From Bacteroidota bacterium (GTDB taxonomy: Bacteria > Bacteroidota > Bacteroidia > Flavobacteriales > Flavobacteriaceae), in the NCBI GenBank assembly GCA_006227965.1, contig SBFL01000339.1:1-11898 (forward strand): DNA of 11,898 nucleotides. The letters run 5' to 3'. Of this stretch, positions 7,424-11,898 are shown piece by piece. Each line of letters starts with the position of its first letter. The first letter of the stretch is position 1. Made by a program: the position numbers and the translations under genes. The notes beneath the pieces are model-generated. The model searched no databases. It was given only the letters and a program-made list of their open reading frames with translations, and was not told the origin of the DNA.

Positions 7424-8430
7424 AAATAGCCTTTTTCCTTAAGCCATTTCACAGTGTCGATAATACGGCTGCTGTATCCGGTCTCATTGTCGTACCAGCC
7501 GATTACCTTTACCATGGTCCCGATCACCGAAGTCATCTGAGAATCAAACGTACACGAAAATGAACTATTGTTTATATCGACTGAAACGATCGGATCTTCG
7601 GTGTACTGCAGGACGTTTTTGAGCTTTTTTTCAGAAAATTCCCTAAATGTAGCATTAATTTCCTGAATACTAGCAGGTTTACGGACATTGGCGGTGATGT
7701 CGGTAAGGGAGTTGTTCGGTACGGGAACCCGAATGCCGCACCCTCCTATCACATAGGCCAGATGCGGGAAGATCCGGGTGAGTGCCTTGGCAGCACCTGT
7801 AGTGGTGGGAACAATGGACTGGGCTGCTGCGCGCGCCCTCCTTAGGTCGCGGTGGGGGTGGTCATGAAGGCTTTGGTCCGAGGTATAGGAATGCACCGTG
7901 GTGATGTAAGCCTGTTCAATCCCGCATAATTCATCCAGTATCTGAATCATGGGTGCCGCATTTTGAGTGGTGCAGGAGGCATTGCTGAATATGCGGTCTT
8001 CATTCCCCAGGGTGTCGTGGTTGATCCCGAATACGATCATCGGGATGTCATCCTGAGCGGGAGGTGTTGAAAGCAGTACTTTGGGAGCCCCAGCTTCCAA
8101 ATGTGCTTCCAGTTGTACCCGGGTCTTGAATCTGCCTGTTGATTCGACAACCAGATCTACCCCGGCTTCCCTCCAGGGAACGTCCCCCGGGTTATGAAAA
8201 CGGGTGACACGGGTTTTTTGGGAAGGCGTATGCAGATACCCGTCATCTGCCTGGACAGCCCCTGCAAAAGGGCCGTGTATGCTGTCGTATTTAAGCAGGT
8301 GTGCCAGCGTGGGGGCGTCGGCCAGATCGTTCACCAGTGTTACCCGGATACCCGGCTCTTTCTCCAGAAGGCGGAATAGAGTCCGGCCGATCCTCCCGAA
8401 GCCATTAATACCCAGGGTGATTTTTTCCAT
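7420..8430 (-). CDS. gap: Glyceraldehyde-3-phosphate dehydrogenase, type I
   Basis: The 336-residue enzyme oxidatively phosphorylates glyceraldehyde 3-phosphate to 1,3-bisphosphoglycerate in the cytoplasm. The NAD-binding motif GINGFGRIGR is at 7-16, with Asn34-Asp35 after the second strand favouring NAD. The catalytic site SNASCTTQNAAP (149-160) contains Cys153, and His180 (TTVHSYTSDQ) is the base partner. DLRRARAAAQSIVPTTTGAA (195-214) and GWYDNETGYSSR (311-322) are classic. The residue after CTT is Gln156 where nearly all GAPDHs have Asn, a conservative but unusual change. The type with GGCGIRVPVPN (229-239) is, as I remember, the second GAPDH paralogue common in Flavobacteria, so another gap gene probably exists elsewhere in the genome. 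It sits 28 bases after lipA and its stop overlaps the kinase start, so the three genes likely form one operon. Confidence 0.95.
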   Translation of the reverse strand: MEKITLGINGFGRIGRTLFRLLEKEPGIRVTLVNDLADAPTLAHLLKYDSIHGPFAGAVQADDGYLHTPSQKTRVTRFHNPGDVPWREAGVDLVVESTGRFKTRVQLEAHLEAGAPKVLLSTPPAQDDIPMIVFGINHDTLGNEDRIFSNASCTTQNAAPMIQILDELCGIEQAYITTVHSYTSDQSLHDHPHRDLRRARAAAQSIVPTTTGAAKALTRIFPHLAYVIGGCGIRVPVPNNSLTDITANVRKPASIQEINATFREFSEKKLKNVLQYTEDPIVSVDINNSSFSCTFDSQMTSVIGTMVKVIGWYDNETGYSSRIIDTVKWLKEKGYL

Positions 8431-8458
8431 GGCAGATCAGGCTATTGGGCTGTGCGCC

Positions 8459-9334
8459 TCAGTCAATGTGTTTGTGGGCTTTATAGGATGAACGGACCAA
8501 TGCCCCGCTTTCCACGTGACGGAAGCCCATTTCCAGGCCTGTTTCCCTGTATTTTTCGAATTGCTCAGGGGTGATGAAAGCTTTGACGGGCAGGTGTTTT
8601 TTCGAAGGTTGCAGGTACTGTCCGATGGTGACTACATCCACCCCGGCCTCCCTCAAATCTTCAAGGGTCCGGATCACTTCGCCTTCTTCCTCCCCAAGGC
8701 CCAGCATGATACCGGACTTGGTTCTGCTGGCCCCCTGCTCTTTGAGATAGCGCAGGACCCCCAGACTTCGGTCATACTTGGCCTGTATCCGAACTTCTCG
8801 GGTCAGTCGGCGCACGGTTTCCATGTTGTGGGAGATTACTTCAGGCGCCACTTCCAGGATCCGGTCCAAATGGCGTTCCACCCCCTGAAAATCAGGGATC
8901 AGGGTCTCCAGGGTCGTTTCCGGGTTCATCCGGCGTATGGCTTTGACCGTTTCCGCCCACAGGATGGAGCCCATATCTTTAAGGTCATCCCGGTCTACAG
9001 AGGTAATCACGGCATGCCTGATCTGCATGATTTTAATGGAGCGGGCAACCTTTTCAGGTTCAGCCCAGTCCACCTCCTCAGGCCGTCCTGTCTTTACGCC
9101 GCAAAATCCGCAGGATCGGGTACAAACATTCCCAAGGATCATAAAGGTAGCCGTCCCTTCCCCCCAGCATTCCCCCATATTGGGGCAGCTACCGGAAGTA
9201 CATATGGTATGCAGGTCATAGGTGTCGACCAGGTTTCGAAGCTGGGTATATTTCTTACCCGTGGGCAGTTTTACACGGAGCCATTTGGGCTTGCCTCTAG
9301 GGGGGCTGGCCGGTTCCACAGTAGGGGTGCTCAT
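8459..9334 (-). CDS. lipA: Lipoyl synthase (radical SAM)
   Basis: LipA inserts two sulfur atoms at C6 and C8 of protein-bound octanoyl groups to make lipoyl cofactor for 2-oxoacid dehydrogenases and the glycine cleavage system. The 291-residue product carries the auxiliary cluster cysteines Cys45, Cys50 and Cys56 (CTSGSCPNMGEC) and the radical SAM motif CTRSCGFC with Cys71, Cys75 and Cys78. VDRDDL follows in the barrel. RSSYKA at 281-286 near the C-terminus supplies the serine ligand of the auxiliary cluster. An in-frame extension of 19 codons upstream exists, but the ATG at 9334 matches the usual N-terminus (MSTPTV... then KPKWLRVKLPTGKKY) and stands behind a consensus -7 box located inside the extension. 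First gene of the presumed lipA-gap-kinase operon. Confidence 0.97.
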   Translation of the reverse strand: MSTPTVEPASPPRGKPKWLRVKLPTGKKYTQLRNLVDTYDLHTICTSGSCPNMGECWGEGTATFMILGNVCTRSCGFCGVKTGRPEEVDWAEPEKVARSIKIMQIRHAVITSVDRDDLKDMGSILWAETVKAIRRMNPETTLETLIPDFQGVERHLDRILEVAPEVISHNMETVRRLTREVRIQAKYDRSLGVLRYLKEQGASRTKSGIMLGLGEEEGEVIRTLEDLREAGVDVVTIGQYLQPSKKHLPVKAFITPEQFEKYRETGLEMGFRHVESGALVRSSYKAHKHID

Positions 9335-9348
9335 GGTACAATTTTTAG

Positions 9349-9356
9349 CAAATATA
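9349..9356 (-). promoter_or_regulatory. -7 promoter element for lipA and downstream genes
   Basis: The minus strand reads TATATTTG, an exact TAnnTTTG match, 14 bases before the lipA ATG, within the 84-base gap after the preceding sigma factor gene. No TTG is seen at the usual spacing upstream. I see no clear terminator for the sigma factor gene in this gap, so read-through into lipA is possible. Confidence 0.55.
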
Positions 9357-9418
9357 CGAACAAAATAAGGTTGGTTCCCGCCCGTGCGCATCGGGGTATC
9401 GCCTTCAGGGGCAGAGGG

Positions 9419-9991
9419 CTATCCCTGCTTCCGGCTTTCGGTGATCAGGGAAGCGAGCAACTTTTTAGCCCTAAGTAGTTTGACCTTTACATTCCCTATG
9501 GGCTCATCCAGCTCCAGCGCGATTTCAGCATAGCTCATTTCACGGAAAAACCTGAGTTCAAGGACCTGCTGATACCCGGTCTTCAGTTTTTTGATGTTCT
9601 CCAACAGGGTTTTCAGGTTTTGTTCAATGATCAGCTGGTCTTCCACAGTCGGGCTCTCATCCAGCACCCGCTTCATGGCCTCGTTTGAATTGTTTTCCCA
9701 TTGTTCCAGCACATTGCGTTTGCGCCTGCGCAGCAGGTCCACATGCAGGTTTTTGGAAATCGTGACCAGCCAGGTGTTGAAAGCGTACTGGGGGTCATAG
9801 GAGTCGAGTTTGTCAAAGGCCCGTGCAAATGTCTGAATGGTGATGTCTTCCGCATCGTTCTCGTTGCGGGTACGCTTGAGCTGGTAGCCAAAAACTTCGG
9901 GCCAATAGCGGTCCAGAAGCTGGCTGTAGGCCTTCTGATCGCCAGACATGGCTTTTTCTATGGTTTGTTGTATGTCTTCTTCCGGGGGCAA
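9419..9991 (-). CDS. Sigma-70-family (ECF-like) RNA polymerase sigma factor
   Basis: The 190-residue protein has sigma region 2 at about 23-90, with YQLKRTRNENDAEDITIQTF (36-55) and FNTWLVTISKNLHVDLLRRR (71-90) covering the core-binding and -10-recognition helices. Region 4 lies at about 128-182, with LELRFFREMSYAEIALELD (144-162) and GNVKVKLLRAKKLL (166-179), the helix-turn-helix for -35 recognition. There is no region 1 or 3, as expected for an ECF-type factor. The linker (about 93-127) is long and acidic. The longest start is TTG at 9991, which retains the usual helix before GDQKAY. ATG at 9949 (residue 15), preceded by an A-rich stretch, is the alternative. It follows the small four-cysteine membrane protein by 48 bases, and the two are probably cotranscribed. 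No anti-sigma gene adjoins it directly; its target genes cannot be told. Confidence 0.88.
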   Translation of the reverse strand: MPPEEDIQQTIEKAMSGDQKAYSQLLDRYWPEVFGYQLKRTRNENDAEDITIQTFARAFDKLDSYDPQYAFNTWLVTISKNLHVDLLRRRKRNVLEQWENNSNEAMKRVLDESPTVEDQLIIEQNLKTLLENIKKLKTGYQQVLELRFFREMSYAEIALELDEPIGNVKVKLLRAKKLLASLITESRKQG

Positions 9992-10039
9992 GGACTTGAG
10001 TTTAGGGGTGTGGGTTCCTGCTTGAAACAGGAGCGCAGG

Positions 10040-10240
10040 TCAGGAGTGGGCCTCCCTTTTACAATCCTGTTCCGAAGGAAGTTTTCCGCACATTCCGCAG
10101 GCAACCCCTTCCTCGTTCAGAAAAGGGCTTTGACTTGCGCATGTGCCCGCAAATTTACCGTCCTTTTTAGACCAGATTTTGATGGCAATGCCGGCAAATG
10201 CGAGCCCCAAAAGCCCAATGGTGATCAGTACGAGTTTCAT
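10040..10240 (-). CDS. Small single-pass membrane protein with four cysteines (66 aa)
   Basis: The ATG at 10240 begins MKLVLITIG, followed by a hydrophobic helix (about 2-22), a basic stretch KIWSKKDGK (21-29), then Cys34, Cys48, Cys51 and Cys60 in a short tail: a C-x13-CxxC-x8-C pattern. The 12-residue region after the helix, KFAGTCASQSPF, is glycine- and cysteine-containing. I recall similar proteins in Flavobacteria annotated only as 'membrane or secreted protein'. The layout (one helix, GxC, then CxxC and a last Cys) resembles NqrM/DUF539, the factor needed with ApbE to mature Na+-translocating NADH:quinone reductase; this is an architectural resemblance, not a proven match. The reading frame opens at a TTG (10258), but that codon lies inside the promoter -7 box, so the ATG is chosen. 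It precedes the sigma factor gene by 48 bases. Confidence 0.8.
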   Translation of the reverse strand: MKLVLITIGLLGLAFAGIAIKIWSKKDGKFAGTCASQSPFLNEEGVACGMCGKLPSEQDCKREAHS

Positions 10241-10255
10241 AGGGAACAGTTTGTG

Positions 10256-10285
10256 CAAAGATACAAAAAAAGCCCCTTCTCAAAA
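10256..10285 (-). promoter_or_regulatory. Bacteroidetes-type promoter for the small membrane protein, embedded in a terminator
   Basis: On the minus strand TTTTG (10285-10281) is followed by 17 bases and then TATCTTTG (10263-10256), matching the TTG-N17-23-TAnnTTTG consensus. The ATG of the small membrane protein is 15 bases further on. The -33 box lies in the loop and stem edge of the preceding terminator hairpin, and the T-tract fills the spacer. Confidence 0.7.
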
Positions 10286-10290
10286 GGGGC
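10264..10290 (-). terminator. Intrinsic terminator of the sigma/anti-sigma operon
   Basis: On the minus strand GCCCCTT (10290-10284) pairs with AAGGGGC (10278-10272) around a 5-base loop and runs directly into seven T residues (10271-10265). It lies 21 bases after the anti-sigma stop. A second hairpin, AGGGGT-TGAA-ACCCCT on the plus strand at 10297-10312 (loop 10303-10306), lies between it and the stop codon. Confidence 0.88.
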
Positions 10291-10311
10291 CTGTACAGGG
10301 GTTGAAACCCC

Positions 10312-11070
10312 TTAATACTTAATGTTCGCCACAATATTCTGTACGGTGGGAGAGGTGTTGCCCCCTTCCGGCTCTATGGTGATGTAGCTCATGGCCTTTT
10401 CACCGTAGGGCAGTGCCAGGAGCTTGTCCTTGTCATCGAGATCCCTCAGAATCCCGAGGTTCACCATTTCCCCGTTGACCTCTGCCCACATTTGATAGCA
10501 CTGGTTTTCGGGAAGCTGGGGAAGGTTCCTTACATTGATATAGGAAAGCTTCTTAACCGGGTTTACATAGGCGATGGCCTTCAGGTCCCTGGCCTTCTGG
10601 TTTCCATTGACCAGATATTTTCGCGTCTGGGGATTGTTCAGGACGATAAACTGGTTTCGTACGTCTTCCAGCTGTTGCCTCATATCCGCCTCCAGCACCT
10701 GTATTTTATTGTTTACCATGGCGTTCTCCTGTTGAAGGCTCTGGTTCTGGTTCCAGAAAAAATAGGAGGAACCGGCAAAGAACAGGGCAGCAATGCTCGC
10801 TGCAATGGCATAGCGAATAAAGCGCCGCCGTCCGGAGCGTTGATTCCTTATGCCGTTAAAGATCCGTTCGCGCAAGCCTTCAGGGGTTTTCCTGGAATAG
10901 AGCTTGGCAAAGGCCTCCAGGTTTTCTTCCAGCTCCTGGTAGGTGTTCCGTACTTCGGGATACATGGCGATATACCGTTCCACCTGCGCGGATTCTTCTG
11001 CAGAGGTGGTCCCCAGCAGGTATTTTTCCAGCAGGTCAGTTTCAAGGAAAATGCGTACTTTCTCTTTCAT
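10312..11070 (-). CDS. RskA-family anti-sigma factor (single-pass membrane protein)
   Basis: The 252-residue protein has an N-terminal cytoplasmic anti-sigma domain (about 10-75, with TDLLEKYLLGTTSAEE at 11-26, the short helix typical of these regulators but without a zinc-binding HxxxCxxC motif). A transmembrane helix follows at about 84-106. After it come a short coiled coil (about 108-140) and a C-terminal RskA domain with LSYINVRNLPQLPENQCYQM (175-194) and WAEVNGEMVNLGIL (195-208), matching the YQxW core of that family. It would hold the ECF sigma factor encoded just upstream at the membrane until a periplasmic signal releases it. The ATG at 11070 overlaps the sigma stop as ATGA, showing translational coupling. 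Two upstream in-frame codons (TTG GTT) are not needed. The operon ends at the strong terminator at 10264-10290. Confidence 0.9.
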   Translation of the reverse strand: MKEKVRIFLETDLLEKYLLGTTSAEESAQVERYIAMYPEVRNTYQELEENLEAFAKLYSRKTPEGLRERIFNGIRNQRSGRRRFIRYAIAASIAALFFAGSSYFFWNQNQSLQQENAMVNNKIQVLEADMRQQLEDVRNQFIVLNNPQTRKYLVNGNQKARDLKAIAYVNPVKKLSYINVRNLPQLPENQCYQMWAEVNGEMVNLGILRDLDDKDKLLALPYGEKAMSYITIEPEGGNTSPTVQNIVANIKY

Positions 11071-11633
11071 AACCAATTCATTAAACTAAACAGCAGGAGG
11101 GATGCGGCTCCATAAATTTTCTTGAGTTCCCGTAACCCGATTTTCAGCCTCGATTTAATGGTCCCCAGAGGGATCCCGAGTTCTTCACTGGCTTCCTGCT
11201 GGGTCATCCCCTCAAAAAAAAGGGCTTCCAGCACGATCCGGTATTTGGCCTCAATCTTGTCGAGCTGCTTTTTCATGTCGATCAGCTCCGGCCGGATTTC
11301 CTCCTTACCTAGGTTATATACGTCTGAAACGTCGAGTTGGATTTCCCTGTCTGTTTTATTCGACCGACTCCTGATTTTGTCTATGGCCGTATTGCGCGTA
11401 ATCCTGAAGAGCCAGGTAAAGAGCTTTGCCTTGGCCGGATCATACGTATGGGACTTGTTCCAGATCTTTACAAAACTCTCCTGAAGTACATCCTGGGCGA
11501 TTTCCTCATTCTGCACCACCTTGAAGGCTACCCCATAGAGCGTATCCCCATAGTGTTCATAAAGGAGAGAAATGGCTTTGTCATTGCCTTCGTGCAAAAG
11601 TTCCACAATATGTTTTTCCAGCAGCACACTCAT
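11067..11633 (-). CDS. ECF-type RNA polymerase sigma factor (partner of the RskA-type anti-sigma)
   Basis: The 188-residue product has sigma region 2 (about 22-90) with NEEIAQDVLQESFVKIWNK (42-60) and KLFTWLFRITRNTAIDKIRS (70-89). Region 4 (about 119-172) includes FFEGMTQQEASEELGIPLGT (139-158), the helix-turn-helix, and IKSRLKIGLRELKK (159-172). The tail ASLLLFSLMNWL is hydrophobic, which is unusual for a soluble sigma factor. It resembles SigK-type ECF factors, which are controlled by RskA-like anti-sigmas, and the next gene is exactly such a protein, overlapping by four bases. The frame is open to a TTG at 11675, but that TTG is part of the TAGATTTG promoter box, so the transcript should start downstream of it and the ATG at 11633 is preferred. 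Autoregulation is common for such pairs but is not shown by the sequence. Confidence 0.9.
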   Translation of the reverse strand: MSVLLEKHIVELLHEGNDKAISLLYEHYGDTLYGVAFKVVQNEEIAQDVLQESFVKIWNKSHTYDPAKAKLFTWLFRITRNTAIDKIRSRSNKTDREIQLDVSDVYNLGKEEIRPELIDMKKQLDKIEAKYRIVLEALFFEGMTQQEASEELGIPLGTIKSRLKIGLRELKKIYGAASLLLFSLMNWL

Positions 11634-11672
11634 GGTCAGGTCGATGCCGAAAAAAAAGAGGCCTCGGGCATC

Positions 11673-11680
11673 CAAATCTA
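11673..11680 (-). promoter_or_regulatory. -7 promoter element for the sigma/anti-sigma operon
   Basis: The minus strand reads TAGATTTG, an exact TAnnTTTG match, 39 bases before the chosen ATG at 11633. No TTG is visible at the normal distance upstream, so the box could be weak or need an activator. It overlaps the TTG codon that would open the longer reading frame, which argues against that start. Confidence 0.5.
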
Positions 11681-11730
11681 CTTTACAGGTCGTATATAAG
11701 GTAACGCGAAGTTAAAAAATAGATTGTTAC

Positions 11731-11898
11731 CCGGCCTTCGAGAATGCGGGAATTACCGGGAATTCAGAATATATTGTTTTGGTTAGTTTGGTTTGGTATA
11801 ATCCCCGCGGCCATCAGGCCGCGGGGATTATACCAAACCAAACTAACCAAAACAATATATTCTGAATTCCCGGTAATTCCCGCATTCTCGAAGGCCGG
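11731..11898. repeat. 82-bp perfect inverted repeat with a 4-base loop at the window end
   Basis: Bases 11731-11812 and 11817-11898 are exact reverse complements, checked base by base, separated only by ATCA (11813-11816). The arm next to the loop is very GC-rich (CCCCGCGGCC/GGCCGCGGGG) and the rest is mixed composition, so it is not low complexity. The right arm ends on the last base of the window, so the full repeat could be longer. There is no T-tract and no gene beyond it, so it is not a normal terminator. Most likely it is a fold-back chimera at a contig end, in which case 11813-11898 is a copy and not real flanking sequence. A genuine hairpin end or recent inverted duplication cannot be excluded. 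Confidence 0.97.
11747..11764. repeat. Short direct repeat, CGGGAATT twice
   Basis: CGGGAATT occurs at 11747-11754 and again at 11757-11764, a 10-base period that would place both copies on the same face of the helix. It lies about 115 bases upstream of the ECF sigma factor start and within the left arm of the long inverted repeat; the right arm carries the mirrored copies. It could be an operator, or chance. Confidence 0.35.

Noticed and set aside
8516..9478. A 320-codon open frame on the plus strand opposite lipA
   Set aside because: lipA on the other strand has every expected catalytic motif; the plus frame shows no recognisable domain and has the composition of an antisense shadow.
9701..10315. 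A 204-codon plus-strand frame across the sigma factor and small membrane protein genes
   Set aside because: It runs antisense through two supported genes, a terminator and a promoter, and shows no domain.
11634..11675. A 14-codon TTG-initiated extension of the ECF sigma factor
   Set aside because: The TTG codon is part of the TAGATTTG promoter box, so it should not be in the mRNA, and the extension is not typical of ECF sigma factors.
11803..11826. The GC-rich core of the long palindrome as an ordinary intrinsic terminator
   Set aside because: Pairing continues perfectly for 82 bases and no T-tract follows the GC stem; no gene ends near it on either strand.
11813..11898. Promoter-like or repeat motifs in the right arm of the palindrome
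   Set aside because: Every base is a reverse-complement copy of 11731-11812 apart from the loop, so such motifs are not independent evidence and may not exist in the genome.

Overview
The window looks like chromosomal DNA of a member of the Bacteroidota, most likely the family Flavobacteriaceae, with moderately high GC content for that group (a Robiginitalea-like genome would fit, but the genus is a guess). Three things point this way. Promoter-like TAnnTTTG octamers, the Bacteroidetes -7 consensus, stand upstream of several genes. Shine-Dalgarno sequences are mostly absent. The protein sequences (LipA, GAPDH, LpxK, the Nif3/COG1579 pair, a kynurenine monooxygenase and RskA-type anti-sigma) read as flavobacterial. 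No tRNA, rRNA, CRISPR array, insertion sequence or phage gene was seen.

Layout. Positions 1-727 (minus) hold a two-gene unit: a tiny DUF2256-type zinc-ribbon protein followed by a DASH-type cryptochrome/photolyase that runs off the left edge. From 856 (plus) comes kynurenine 3-monooxygenase, ending at a hairpin terminator shared with the convergent minus-strand pair 4148-2269: a Nif3-like dinuclear-metal protein and a coiled-coil COG1579 protein that has lost all its zinc-binding cysteines. lpxK (lipid A 4'-kinase) starts at 4200 on the plus strand, divergent from nif3. It ends by sharing a CTAG stop with a minus-strand operon, lipA (lipoyl synthase) - gap (GAPDH) - TPR hybrid histidine kinase, in which the kinase start overlaps the gap stop. 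Further right on the minus strand are a sigma-70-family factor, a 66-residue membrane protein with four cysteines, an RskA-type anti-sigma factor and its ECF sigma factor. The last two overlap by ATGA and end at a strong terminator whose loop is also the probable -33 box of the small membrane protein's promoter.

Functionally this is mostly core metabolism (lipoate, glycolysis, tryptophan catabolism, lipid A), light-dependent DNA repair and a cluster of envelope-linked regulators: two sigma factors, an anti-sigma factor and a hybrid kinase.

The most striking non-genic feature is the extreme right end. An 82-bp perfect inverted repeat with a 4-base loop (11731-11898) reaches the last base of the window. 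It is most simply a fold-back amplification or assembly chimera at a contig end. A read-through hairpin end of a linear molecule is the exciting alternative. I see no clear undescribed defence or mobile system. The best candidates for new biology are the small four-cysteine membrane protein beside a sigma factor, the cysteine-free COG1579 protein, and the coupled gap-kinase pair.
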